Shown here: positions 7,943 to 16,731 of the stretch, in pieces
Layout of the letters: the number at the start of each line of letters is the position of its first letter
How positions within the stretch are numbered: the first letter of the stretch is position 1
Assembly: GCF_001427905.1 (NCBI RefSeq)
Contig: NZ_LMEF01000023.1
Span: 1-35,708, forward strand
Reading direction: 5' to 3'
DNA length: 35,708 bases
Source of the DNA: Flavobacterium sp. Root420
Lineage (GTDB): Bacteria > Bacteroidota > Bacteroidia > Flavobacteriales > Flavobacteriaceae
The notes under the pieces: generated by a model
The model's input: only the letters and a program-made list of their open reading frames with translations
The model's database searches: none
What the model was told of the DNA's origin: nothing
Made by a program: the position numbers and the translations under genes

Positions 7943-10777
7943 TTAAAGCCATTTTCGGGTAAAAAGATTGACTAATGTTTTAGGGGACAATGTTATAACA
8001 AATCTTATTTTTTCGTTATATTTTGTTTGAGTAATTTCCCAGCCATTATTTGAATAAACCGGAAAATAAAGCTCAAAGTAATCCGGAACCAAATTTAATC
8101 GAACACCACTGTCGTAAACAAAATCAGCACTTTGGTGTTTACTTTTCGTAAAACCAATGTCTCCATAAAGCTCAATCCAGTTCCATACAGCATAACTTGC
8201 GTTTACTGTTGATATCCATTGATTGGCGTAAGAAGGCTCAATTTTCGATTTAAAACCACCTTCTGCCATTACAAATTGCTGACTGAAAAATCCGGTACTT
8301 TCAGATCTTCCATAAAAATTATAATCAAACATATAATCTGTTGGGCGGTCTAAGCCAAAACTGAAATAGTCTGAATTTGTTGTATTATAAAGGAAACTTC
8401 CAACGTATAATCTCAAATTTAGTTTGCGATTGTTTTCAAATAATCTTCTGTATTCAATTTCAGCAGATAATTTCCCGAAATCTCCGGAAAATTGAACATC
8501 AGTCATAAAATTAAAATGATTGATTAATTCGGTTTTGGTATTTGAATATCGTGCATTAAAAACAGAATAATTGGGCGTTGAATTATCTGTGATATAATCG
8601 CTTGCTTCACGATTTACAATAACCTGACGAAATAGGAAAAGTTGTTTTCTGTTGTCTCTGAAATTTTTCTCCCGAATTCTAAACTGAACCATCGGATTCA
8701 ATCTTAAATAAGTGGCATCTGGCGCATAATGATAATAATTTTGACTTAAAGAATATCGTACATTATATAAGGTGCTGTTACGGTAATATTGATTCCATAC
8801 GAAGGCAGAAGATCCTGAAATTGTTTGGGCTTTAAGAGAATAGGCCGGATTTATGTCAAACGTAAATGGTTTATCTAATATCGTTTTATTGTGAAAACGG
8901 AATCCAGGTGTGAAACCATCATAATAATTATAGGTAAGTGTTGGTATATATAGAATTTGGTTATAATACGGATCTTCCAGATCTTTAGCAAAATTAAATT
9001 TGATTGGACGATTGGTAATTACAACATTTTTCAGTGATTTCCAGTTATTTCTTTGATTGTATTCCGGAACTTCATTATCGTAATTAATGACAATTTTATC
9101 CGCATTTTTTCGCTCAAAGTTATAAATTGAATCATTGTTGTTTTTTGGTTCAATCCATGTTTTAAAAACGACTTCATTTTTCCTGATTCCATAAATCGGA
9201 ATTGGAGCGTAAATGCCTGTTTTGTTTTTTATCTGAAATTGAACGCTGTCTTTGGTTCTTGAAACATTTGTGAATTTATAATCGATAATTTCACGGGAAT
9301 CTATAATGGTTTCAAAAAACCAATTGATTTTTTTTGGACTGTTTTTAGTTAATATATCTTCAAAATCATATCGATTTGTTTGTCTCTTTTTATTTAGATT
9401 ATAAAATTCCTGTACACTTTCAGGAACGATATTATGATTTAAGTAATCATCCAAATAACTCAAACTTAAACCTGCACGGTATTTACTGGCAATCTGTTCA
9501 TTGAATTTGATCAGCGTATTTTTTGGGTCACCAATTGGCTGATCGAGATTTTTTCGAGCCATCAGCATATAGTAATAATTATATTGCTCGTTAAAAGTCA
9601 GATTCGTAATATTATAACTTTTAAAAAGTTTCATATCTGAAAGTCTTCCTAACATCTTTTGATCCAGATGATTTTCTTCCATGTATTTCATCATGGTATA
9701 AATCTGAATTCCGTCATAAACCCAATTGTCTCTTCGGGGATCTAAGCGTAAACTGGTTTTTAGATAATTGTTCAGATAGGTCTTTAAGAAAGTAATCTCA
9801 AAAATAAATTCATCTGAAAACGGGCTAATAAATGACGGCAATTGATTCAATCCATAAAAAGGGTTTCGATCATAATCAGCCTGAGATACCGTAATTTTTC
9901 GATGCGGATATTTCCCAATAAATTCATTGGCAAAAGTGGCAACTCTGTTGATTACAATGGCTCTCTGAACGTCGTTGAGTTTTTTCGTTTTTAAATCGGA
10001 AAGCACTTCTAAATCTCCGGTAGTATAACTCCTGAAACTATTTTGCTTTTCAATAAATAAATTAAAATCAGTTCTGTTGGTTCCCGAAAATAAATAAGAA
10101 CTAAAGGCAGTATTTGAAACATCTTTCGAAACCGAATTCAAGTCGGTCGTAATCGAATAATTATTTGGAATTTTTATTTCAACTTCATAATCTGAACTTG
10201 CATTCGCAATATCGTCCAAATTGAAATTGTTGTTTTTGATAAACTTATGATTTTCAAATCGGGCAGGGGTTAAAAACCAGTTTTTAAGTTTCATTCCACC
10301 ATTTTGACCAAAGCCGTAATGCGTAAATTTATCACTCGGAATTTTTGAAATATAAGTCAGGTGCAAATCAATTTTTTCGCCTGGATTTAATTTTCGGTTC
10401 AGTTTTACAACAATAAAATCCGGATTTTTATCGGTTCTTTCCCATTCCAGAGCCAAATTTTCTGAATCCGTCAGATTTAAGATCGTTGTACTTCCTCGTT
10501 CTTCCGGTTTAGCTACGTGAAACCCCCTATAGAATTCATCCGAAAAACGTTTGGCCAATGGCGTGTTTTTATCAGAGAAGGCATTATTCCAGTCATTCAA
10601 AACAATCGAAATCAAAGAATCGTTTGATGTATTATAAAAGGTAATATCCTGTTTTACATTCAGCGTTTTAAGCTCAAGGTTTACCGCCACTTCCATCTTA
10701 GACTGATGTTGTGCGTATTGTTTTATCGAACTGAATAAAACTAAAATGAAAAATATAATTTTATAAAATGATTTCAA
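7943..10777 (-). CDS. M1-peptidase-like protein lacking the zinc site, fused to a C-terminal beta-barrel
   Basis: This 944-residue secreted protein has a signal peptide (about 1-22, ending QYAQ). Residues about 25-250 look like the beta-rich N-terminal domain of M1 aminopeptidases, and about 270-520 like the catalytic domain. From about 590 to the end, alternating aromatic and polar strands (YNYYDGFTPGFRFHN, RNSTLYNVRYSLSQNYYHY) suggest an outer-membrane beta-barrel. The M1 zinc motif HEXXH with a Glu in WLxEG is not present. The helix-like segment ending DPRRDNWVYDG (346-356) has D355 where the Glu should be, and standard spacing puts K-T-Y-L-N (332-336) where HEXXH should be. It is therefore probably catalytically dead. 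No partner gene is obvious; LOG lies upstream, separated by a terminator. Function unknown. Confidence 0.72.
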   Translation of the reverse strand: MKSFYKIIFFILVLFSSIKQYAQHQSKMEVAVNLELKTLNVKQDITFYNTSNDSLISIVLNDWNNAFSDKNTPLAKRFSDEFYRGFHVAKPEERGSTTILNLTDSENLALEWERTDKNPDFIVVKLNRKLNPGEKIDLHLTYISKIPSDKFTHYGFGQNGGMKLKNWFLTPARFENHKFIKNNNFNLDDIANASSDYEVEIKIPNNYSITTDLNSVSKDVSNTAFSSYLFSGTNRTDFNLFIEKQNSFRSYTTGDLEVLSDLKTKKLNDVQRAIVINRVATFANEFIGKYPHRKITVSQADYDRNPFYGLNQLPSFISPFSDEFIFEITFLKTYLNNYLKTSLRLDPRRDNWVYDGIQIYTMMKYMEENHLDQKMLGRLSDMKLFKSYNITNLTFNEQYNYYYMLMARKNLDQPIGDPKNTLIKFNEQIASKYRAGLSLSYLDDYLNHNIVPESVQEFYNLNKKRQTNRYDFEDILTKNSPKKINWFFETIIDSREIIDYKFTNVSRTKDSVQFQIKNKTGIYAPIPIYGIRKNEVVFKTWIEPKNNNDSIYNFERKNADKIVINYDNEVPEYNQRNNWKSLKNVVITNRPIKFNFAKDLEDPYYNQILYIPTLTYNYYDGFTPGFRFHNKTILDKPFTFDINPAYSLKAQTISGSSAFVWNQYYRNSTLYNVRYSLSQNYYHYAPDATYLRLNPMVQFRIREKNFRDNRKQLFLFRQVIVNREASDYITDNSTPNYSVFNARYSNTKTELINHFNFMTDVQFSGDFGKLSAEIEYRRLFENNRKLNLRLYVGSFLYNTTNSDYFSFGLDRPTDYMFDYNFYGRSESTGFFSQQFVMAEGGFKSKIEPSYANQWISTVNASYAVWNWIELYGDIGFTKSKHQSADFVYDSGVRLNLVPDYFELYFPVYSNNGWEITQTKYNEKIRFVITLSPKTLVNLFTRKWL

Positions 10778-10851
10778 GGATGGCTTAAAAATTAAGGGAT
10801 ATACTTAAGTTACGAGCGAAAAGTTGCTTTGGTTTTTTGTAAAAATAGTAT

Positions 10852-10880
10852 AAAAAAAGCTGTTTAAAAAAACAGCTTTC
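10852..10880 (-). terminator. Intrinsic terminator downstream of the LOG-family gene
   Basis: On the minus strand a 10-bp stem AAAGCTGTTT/AAACAGCTTT (10856-10865 with 10870-10879) is followed by seven T. It ends the LOG transcript before the M1-like gene. Confidence 0.75.
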
Positions 10881-10897
10881 AATTTTTATGTATTTAA

Positions 10898-10977
10898 ACC
10901 ATATAAGTAATATAAGAAAATTTAGTTTTGCTTAGTTTTAGTGCAAAGATTAAATGGACTTATATTACTTATATGGT
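10898..10977. repeat. Dispersed inverted-repeat element, copy 2
   Basis: The 19-bp perfect arms ACCATATAAGTAATATAAG (10898-10916) and its reverse complement (10959-10977) enclose 42 bases. The arms are identical to the core of the element at 1695-1823, while interior and length differ. It lies 9 bases beyond the stop of the LOG-family gene, so the LOG transcript would carry a long hairpin here. Confidence 0.8.
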
Positions 10978-10986
10978 AGAAAAAAA

Positions 10987-11715
10987 TTAGAAATTTGGAC
11001 TTAAATCGTATTTCTTATAGAATTTATCTAATACGTCAACAACTTCATCTTCAGTGTCTACGATTTTGAATAAGTTTAAATCGTCCGGACTTACCGTTTT
11101 CATTTTTTCAACCAAAACCGTTTTTACCCATTCGATTAAGCCTGACCAGAATTCAACTCCAACCAGAATAATTGGGAATTTTCCAATTTTCTTCGTCTGA
11201 ATCAAAGTAATCGCTTCAAACATTTCGTCTAAAGTTCCAAAACCTCCAGGCATAACCACGAATCCCTGAGAATATTTTACAAACATTACTTTTCTAACGA
11301 AGAAATAATCAAAATTAAGGTTTTTATCGTGGTCAATATAAGGATTAAAATGCTGCTCAAAAGGCAATTCGATATTCAGTCCTACCGAAGTTCCGCCACC
11401 TAAATGCGCACCTTTATTTCCGGCTTCCATAATTCCGGGACCACCGCCTGTAATCACGCCATAACCTGCTTTACTAATTTTATAAGCAATTTTTTCGGCC
11501 AGTAAATAGTATTTATCGTCCGGTTTTGTTCTGGCAGATCCAAAAATCGAAACACACGGACCAATACGTCCCATACTTTCATAACCGTTTACAAACTCGG
11601 CCATGATTTTAAAAATCGCCCAGCTGTCATTGGTTCTAATTTCGTTCCACGTTTTTTGTTTCAAACGATCCTGAATTACTTTATCCTCATCATTATCAAA
11701 ATCTTCTAATCTCAT
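10987..11715 (-). CDS. LOG family protein (TIGR00730, Rossmann-fold nucleotide-binding)
   Basis: This 242-residue protein belongs to the LOG/TIGR00730 group. Relatives hydrolyse nucleoside 5'-monophosphates of the cytokinin type to free base and ribose 5-phosphate, and older annotation called them lysine decarboxylases. The two signature motifs are present: GGGPGIMEAGNKGA (about 89-102) and PGGFGTLDEMFEA (about 155-167), which hold the phosphate and catalytic residues. No signal peptide or membrane segment is present, so it is cytoplasmic. The longer N-terminal extension, beginning MRLEDFDNDEDKVIQDRLKQ, is typical of the larger bacterial subgroup. It is followed by an inverted-repeat element and a terminator. 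Upstream lies a minus-strand copy of the structured repeat. The physiological substrate in this organism is not known. Confidence 0.9.
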   Translation of the reverse strand: MRLEDFDNDEDKVIQDRLKQKTWNEIRTNDSWAIFKIMAEFVNGYESMGRIGPCVSIFGSARTKPDDKYYLLAEKIAYKISKAGYGVITGGGPGIMEAGNKGAHLGGGTSVGLNIELPFEQHFNPYIDHDKNLNFDYFFVRKVMFVKYSQGFVVMPGGFGTLDEMFEAITLIQTKKIGKFPIILVGVEFWSGLIEWVKTVLVEKMKTVSPDDLNLFKIVDTEDEVVDVLDKFYKKYDLSPNF

Positions 11716-11775
11716 TTTTGGTATATTATAATTTATATTTTATTCTTATTTGTCACACTGAGCATAGTCGAAGTG

Positions 11776-11875
11776 AGGAGCTATTTCCTGCTGTCCACTG
11801 TATCTTTTGTGCCGAACCCCGGCACAAAAGGATGCCGTTCCCATCAGGGCTAGGGTACTCGTTTTCAAAAGAAAT
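11776..11875 (-). repeat. Dispersed structured repeat, copy 2 (possible RNA element)
   Basis: Read on the minus strand, it repeats the block at 5121-5222: TTTCTTTTGAAAA, CCCTAGCCCTGATGGGA, hairpin, ACAGCAGGAAATAGCTCC. The hairpin at 11804-11830 is a perfect 11-bp stem with the same GGGTT loop. It lies between the cupin gene and the LOG gene, in the direction of both. Beside it (11753-11775), cacactgagcatagtcgaag resembles another common flavobacterial intergenic repeat. Confidence 0.7.
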
Positions 11876-11906
11876 TTCGGTTTTATAAAAAAGAAAAAAT
11901 CCTTAC

Positions 11907-12266
11907 TTAATAGGTTTGTTCTTCAATTGATTTAGTAATATGGCTTTTAACTTTTCCGGTATGTTCTGTGGTTTTGGATTCAATAAGCATTATCAAACAC
12001 TCCTCAACAGATGAAACCCTGTGATTTATTCCTTTTTTTACCACGAATAATTCACCTTTCTTCATAATGAATGATGGCTCATTTTCAATTTCCATTAAAA
12101 GTTCACCGTCGACAATATAAAATAATTCGTCCTCATTTTCGTGATTATGCCACGGTATTTCCTGACCTTTTATTTTAGCCACTTTAATATATTGATCATT
12201 TACTTCATCAATTATTTTAGGCGAAAAATATTGGTCGACATTACTGAATTTTTCTTTTAGATTCAT
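11907..12266 (-). CDS. Small cupin-domain protein
   Basis: This 119-residue single-domain cupin has the two cupin motifs: IPWHNHENEDELFYIVDGELLMEIE, with the metal-binding His, His and Glu, and ELFVVKKGINHRV, with the C-terminal His. Such proteins are small metal-binding beta-barrels with varied roles, including sugar isomerases, dioxygenases and storage proteins. Nothing here fixes the reaction. The frame extends 14 codons upstream to a TTG at 12308, but the ATG at 12266 (MNLKEKFSNVDQYFSPKI) gives a normal start. No operon partner is close; an RNA-like repeat lies 32 bases beyond its stop. Confidence 0.8.
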   Translation of the reverse strand: MNLKEKFSNVDQYFSPKIIDEVNDQYIKVAKIKGQEIPWHNHENEDELFYIVDGELLMEIENEPSFIMKKGELFVVKKGINHRVSSVEECLIMLIESKTTEHTGKVKSHITKSIEEQTY

Positions 12267-12308
12267 AGATTTTATATTAGTCTTTGCCGGAATGAAAAAA
12301 TTTTTCAA

Positions 12309-12829
12309 AAACGGCTAGCTAAATTAAGTCTTTTTTTGAGAATTGTCACAAGAATGTCTATTTATTAATTTAAATGTAACATTTGTGAATGGGTAGATTT
12401 TGGATTATACTTCATTATCAATAAATTATAGAAAATGAATTTTACAACAATTACAATATCTGATATAAAATATATGTCGTTCCTACGGAACTTAATTACG
12501 AAAGATGTAAAATTATCAATGGATTAATCCCGAAGCCTCGGGACGTTGCTACAAACATTTCGTTCCTCCGGAACTAAAGATTATATCGAAAAAAGCTGTA
12601 GGCTTGGTTAATATTAGCAACATATTTTTATGCACGAAAGTATTCGCATTTTTGTCATCCCGAGGGACGAGGGATCCCCGCAAGTAGCTCGACAAAGATT
12701 GGCGACTTTGCTTTGAGGAGATCCCTCGTCCCTCGCGATGACAATGATTGTGGTTATTGGCTGTTAAATGTTTATTTTTAACTTTTGTCAAAGTTTTAAA
12801 CTTTGACAGGTATCATCACGAAAATCTTT
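12309..12829. other. Gene-free stretch filled with several dispersed repeat families
   Basis: No credible gene is present. The stretch holds two copies of TCGTTCCTnCGGAAC (12477-12491 and 12560-12574), a TCCCGAAGCCTCGGGA hairpin (12528-12543), a 23-bp inverted repeat (12653-12743), and a palindrome TGTCAAAGTTT-T-AAACTTTGACA (12786-12808) just after the uvrA stop. The 80-codon minus-strand frame at 12549-12791 is simply a translation of these repeats. Confidence 0.75.
12653..12743. repeat. Inverted repeat with 23-bp arms (GTCATCCCGAGGGACGAGGGAT type)
   Basis: The arms 12653-12675 and 12721-12743 match at 22 of 23 positions, and the match continues a few bases inward. The interior reads CCCCGCAAGTAGCTCGACAA onward. 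On either strand it would make a very stable hairpin. It resembles a repeat common in flavobacterial intergenic DNA. No open frame inside it looks real. Confidence 0.75.
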
Positions 12830-15661
12830 TTACTCTAACTCTTTTTTCAAAAACTTCGCCGTGTAGCTTTTTTTATTTTTCGCAACTTCCTCAGGAGTTC
12901 CTTTAGCAATTAATTGTCCACCGCCTTTTCCGCCCTCAGGACCAATATCTATAATATAATCGGCAAGCTTGATTACGTCCATATTATGTTCGATAACCAG
13001 AATTGTATTTCCTTTATCAACCAATTTATTGATCACATCCATTAAAACACGAATGTCTTCAAAATGTAAACCAGTTGTAGGTTCATCTAGTATATAAAAC
13101 GTATTTCCGGTATCTTTTTTAGACAATTCTCCCGCCAGTTTAATACGTTGTGCTTCACCACCAGAAAGTGTTGTGCTCTGCTGACCAAGTGTAATATAAC
13201 CTAAACCAACATCCTGAATGGTTTTTACTTTTCTGTAAATCTTCGGAATATTTTCAAAAAATGGAACGGCTTCATCAACTGTCATATTCAATACATCTGA
13301 AATTGATTTTCCTTTATATCGAATTTCCAGTGTTTCTCTATTAAAGCGTTTTCCCTGGCAAGTTTCGCATTCTACATAAACATCCGGTAAAAAGTTCATT
13401 TCAATTGTTCGCACACCAGAACCTTCACAGGTTTCGCAACGTCCGCCTTTTACATTAAAACTAAAACGTCCGGCTTTGTAACCACGAATCATACTTTCAG
13501 AAGTCATCGTAAACAGGTTTCTTATTTCAGTAAAAACCTCCGTATAAGTTGCTGGATTTGAACGTGGTGTTCTACCAATCGGACTTTGGTCAATATCAAT
13601 TACTTTGTCAATATGCTCCAGACCTTCTATTTTTTTATATGGTTGCGGTTTTTTCACGCCATTAAAATAATAGGCGTTCAAAATAGGATAGAGGGTCTCG
13701 TTTATTAAAGTCGATTTCCCACTTCCTGAAACTCCTGTCACACAAATCAATTGTCCTAAAGGCAATTCAATAGAAACATTTTTAAGGTTGTTTCCAGTCG
13801 CTCCGGTTAGTTTTAAAAACTTTCCATTTCCTTTACGGCGTTCTTTCGGAATCTCCAATTTCATTGTACCGTTCAAATACTGAGCGGTAATGGTGTTGGA
13901 TTTTAAAGTTTCAGCCGGAGTACCAATACTGATAATTTCTCCACCGTATTTTCCAGCTTTCGGACCAATATCAATTACATAATCGGCACGTTCGATCATG
14001 TCTTTATCGTGTTCTACGACAATAACAGAGTTTCCAATATCACGTAATTGTTCCAAAGAATGAATCAGTTTTTCATTGTCTCTTTGGTGCAAACCAATAC
14101 TCGGCTCATCCAAAATATATAAAACACCAACCAATTGCGAACCAATTTGTGTGGCCAGACGAATACGTTGGGCTTCTCCACCAGAAAGTGATTTTGAACT
14201 TCGGCTTAAAGCCAAATAATTCAAACCAACATTCATCAAAAAGTTCAAACGATCTTTGATTTCTTTAACCACTTCAGAAGCAATCAAAAGTTGTTTGTCT
14301 GATAAATGATTATTTAAATCCTGAAACCAAGTTGTTAAATCAGAAATGTCCATATCACACAATTCAGTGATATTTTTCCCATTTACCCTGAAAAATTGAG
14401 CTTCTTTTTTCAATCGGGAACCTTCACAAACCGGACAATTCACTTCGTCCATAAAATCTTTTGCCCAACGTTTTATCGTTGTCGAAGCACTTTCATCATA
14501 TTGATTTTTAATGAAATGCGAAATTCCTTCAAAGTCAATTTTATAATCGCGTGTAATGCCTAAATCTTTTGAGTTTACGGTGAATTTATCTTTTCCGCCA
14601 TGAAGAATCATATCCATCGCTTCTGCTGGAATTTTCTCTATCGGATCCGTAATTTTAAATCCGAATTTTTCTCCTATAACTTCTAATTGCTTAAAAATCC
14701 AGGAAGATTTATATTCGCCAAGTGGAGCAAAACCACCACTTTTGATAGACAATTTAGGATTCGGAATAATCTTTTTGATATTGATTTCGTGAACCGTTCC
14801 CAAACCATTACAATGTGGACAAGCTCCTTTTGGAGAGTTGAAAGAAAATAAATTAGGTTCCGGATTTTGATAGGATATTCCCGTTGTAGGGCACATTAAA
14901 TTTCTGCTGAAATAACGTACTTCATTGGTGTCCTGATCTAAAATCATCAAAACATTTTCGCCTTGGTGCATTGCTGTATTGATACTTTCAGATAATCTTT
15001 TTTGATTGTCTTCAGTATCTTCTATCAACATTCTGTCGACTACAATTTCGATATCGTGTGTTTTATAACGATCCAGTTTCATTCCTGAAACCAAATCCTG
15101 CACTTCGCCGTTTACACGAACTTTAAGAAAGCCCTGTTTCGTAATTTGTTGGAATAATTCGGCATAATGTCCCTTTCTGGCTCTAATAATCGGCGCCAAA
15201 ATAGTAATGCGTTTTCCAATAAAATCCTGCATGATCAAATCTTTAATTTGTTCATCAGAATAGGAAACCATTTTCTCGCCTGTGTTGTAACTGTAAGCAT
15301 CAGCCCCACGAGCATATAGAAGTCGAAGGAAATCATATATTTCAGTAATTGTACCAACAGTTGATCGCGGACTTTTACTGGTCGTTTTTTGTTCAATTGC
15401 AATTACCGGAGATAGTCCGTCGATCTTGTCGACATCCGGACGCTCCAAACCTCCAAGAAACTGTCTGGCATAAGCCGAAAAAGTCTCTACATAACGACGT
15501 TGTCCTTCAGCATAAATTGTATCAAATGCCAAAGATGATTTTCCCGAACCTGACAAACCAGTTATTACAACCAGTTTTTCACGCGGAATAGAAATATCGA
15601 TATTTTTTAGATTATGAACTCTTGCGCCAAGAACTTCAATAGTATTGTCTTTTTCTAACAT
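12830..15661 (-). CDS. uvrA: Excinuclease ABC subunit A
   Basis: UvrA is the damage-recognition ATPase of nucleotide excision repair and acts as a dimer with UvrB. The 943-residue protein has two ABC modules. The first has Walker [19 protein letters not shown] and [12 protein letters not shown]. The second has [18 protein letters not shown] and [12 protein letters not shown]. Zinc-module cysteines are seen in CPVCEGSRL and in CETCEGSG with CETCQGKR. In the first zinc module the usual CxxC is CPTT, so one cysteine is replaced, although the partner CPHC is intact. The ATG at 15661 was preferred over a TTG at 15673 because a TAACTTTG -7 box (15678-15685) would start the transcript between them. 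Identification is secure. Confidence 0.96.
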   Translation of the reverse strand: MLEKDNTIEVLGARVHNLKNIDISIPREKLVVITGLSGSGKSSLAFDTIYAEGQRRYVETFSAYARQFLGGLERPDVDKIDGLSPVIAIEQKTTSKSPRSTVGTITEIYDFLRLLYARGADAYSYNTGEKMVSYSDEQIKDLIMQDFIGKRITILAPIIRARKGHYAELFQQITKQGFLKVRVNGEVQDLVSGMKLDRYKTHDIEIVVDRMLIEDTEDNQKRLSESINTAMHQGENVLMILDQDTNEVRYFSRNLMCPTTGISYQNPEPNLFSFNSPKGACPHCNGLGTVHEINIKKIIPNPKLSIKSGGFAPLGEYKSSWIFKQLEVIGEKFGFKITDPIEKIPAEAMDMILHGGKDKFTVNSKDLGITRDYKIDFEGISHFIKNQYDESASTTIKRWAKDFMDEVNCPVCEGSRLKKEAQFFRVNGKNITELCDMDISDLTTWFQDLNNHLSDKQLLIASEVVKEIKDRLNFLMNVGLNYLALSRSSKSLSGGEAQRIRLATQIGSQLVGVLYILDEPSIGLHQRDNEKLIHSLEQLRDIGNSVIVVEHDKDMIERADYVIDIGPKAGKYGGEIISIGTPAETLKSNTITAQYLNGTMKLEIPKERRKGNGKFLKLTGATGNNLKNVSIELPLGQLICVTGVSGSGKSTLINETLYPILNAYYFNGVKKPQPYKKIEGLEHIDKVIDIDQSPIGRTPRSNPATYTEVFTEIRNLFTMTSESMIRGYKAGRFSFNVKGGRCETCEGSGVRTIEMNFLPDVYVECETCQGKRFNRETLEIRYKGKSISDVLNMTVDEAVPFFENIPKIYRKVKTIQDVGLGYITLGQQSTTLSGGEAQRIKLAGELSKKDTGNTFYILDEPTTGLHFEDIRVLMDVINKLVDKGNTILVIEHNMDVIKLADYIIDIGPEGGKGGGQLIAKGTPEEVAKNKKSYTAKFLKKELE

Positions 15662-15677
15662 AATTTTGAGCAAAACG

Positions 15678-15685
15678 CAAAGTTA
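15678..15685 (-). promoter_or_regulatory. Candidate -7 element TAACTTTG of uvrA
   Basis: This matches TAnnTTTG on the minus strand, 16 bases before the ATG at 15661. It predicts a very short leader and helps choose that start. No TTG is seen at the usual -33 distance. Confidence 0.4.
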
Positions 15686-15752
15686 CCACTTTGATTTATT
15701 CTTTTTATACTAGAGTACAAAACTTTATGTTACAATTAGTAACAAAATAACG

Positions 15753-16709
15753 CTAATTAGATTTGATGTTGTTTGCTGACAAAATTTTATTAAAAGTATC
15801 TTCTTTTCCCTCTTTCTTCATTTGAGCATAAATCATTTGGATGATTTTTTCAGCATCTGCTCGGTATGGCGATTTTTGTTCAATATATAAATTGTAAGCT
15901 TTGCACATATTATCAAGGCCTTTTTCAGCGTCATTTAAATGAAGGGCATACATTTGTCCAATCCCATAAAAAACCTCTGGATTATTTGGTTCAATTTTGG
16001 CTAGTTTTTCATAGGTTTTTACAGCTTTTTTGTATTCTTTTTTATATGAGTACACAACGGCAATATTTTGTAATGGCATTAATCCGTTAGGATCAATTTT
16101 GAGCGATTTTTCATAAGAATCTATTGCTGAGTCGTATTCTTCCAAACGTCTATAGCAAATTCCCATATTGTCATATGCAAATGCAAAATTTGGATCAATT
16201 TTTACTGCCTTTTTATAGTATTCAATTGCTCCTTTAAAATTATCTTTTTTGGTTTCATCTATACCTTGATAATACAAATCCACTGCTTCCTGGTTTGTAG
16301 ACATTGAATTTCTGTTTAATTGATTATTTGAAGCTACTTTATCTTTTAAAGTTGAACAGTTGTCCATTAAGTATTTCTCCATTTTATAATAAATATCCTT
16401 ATACTCTTTCGAATTTTTATCAAGATTTAAAGTAATGTTAATCTCTTTTTTTTCTCCTGTTGGATTTGATAAATCTACGTTGGCAAATTTTTCAGTTATT
16501 TGATAAGCTCCAACTTTATCATCAATGCAGTGGCTAATATTTGCAGTAATAGAATCCTTAATTCGATTATAAGTCGGTATTGAATCAATACAAGAACAAG
16601 CCTGGTTGGTTAGCTCTTTGAATAATTTTGTAGTATCAATTTTATCTTTTGTTTGAGAAAAAGAAGATAAACTAAGAGAAAAAAAGAGAAAGAATAGAAT
16701 TTTTTTCAT
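15753..16709 (-). CDS. Secreted tetratricopeptide-repeat protein
   Basis: This 318-residue protein has a signal peptide (MKKILFFLFFSLSLSSFSQ) and is probably periplasmic or envelope-associated. The N-terminal region, about 30-125, has spaced cysteines (ACSCID, ISHCIDD, DNCSTL) that could form disulfides. From about 140 there are consecutive TPR units, for example AVDLYYQGIDETKKDNFKGA, FAFAYDNMGICYRRLEEYDS, GLMPLQNIAVVYSYKKEYKK and PEVFYGIGQMYALHLNDAEK. TPRs mediate protein-protein contacts; no enzyme domain is seen. It starts 22 bases after the Fic gene on the same strand and is probably co-transcribed with it, so the operator before fic may also govern it. Partner and role unknown. Confidence 0.85.
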   Translation of the reverse strand: MKKILFFLFFSLSLSSFSQTKDKIDTTKLFKELTNQACSCIDSIPTYNRIKDSITANISHCIDDKVGAYQITEKFANVDLSNPTGEKKEINITLNLDKNSKEYKDIYYKMEKYLMDNCSTLKDKVASNNQLNRNSMSTNQEAVDLYYQGIDETKKDNFKGAIEYYKKAVKIDPNFAFAYDNMGICYRRLEEYDSAIDSYEKSLKIDPNGLMPLQNIAVVYSYKKEYKKAVKTYEKLAKIEPNNPEVFYGIGQMYALHLNDAEKGLDNMCKAYNLYIEQKSPYRADAEKIIQMIYAQMKKEGKEDTFNKILSANNIKSN

Positions 16710-16731
16710 TTTACAATAGGATTTTGGTTAG

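Noticed and set aside
12319..12351. Possible promoter for the cupin gene (TTG, 22 bases, TAATTTAG)
   Set aside because: The -7 box lacks the final TTTG pattern and spacing is long; too weak to list.
12549..12791. 80-codon open frame on the minus strand
   Set aside because: It is a translation of the inverted repeat and other dispersed repeats; composition (HCHREGRGISSKQ) is repeat-derived.
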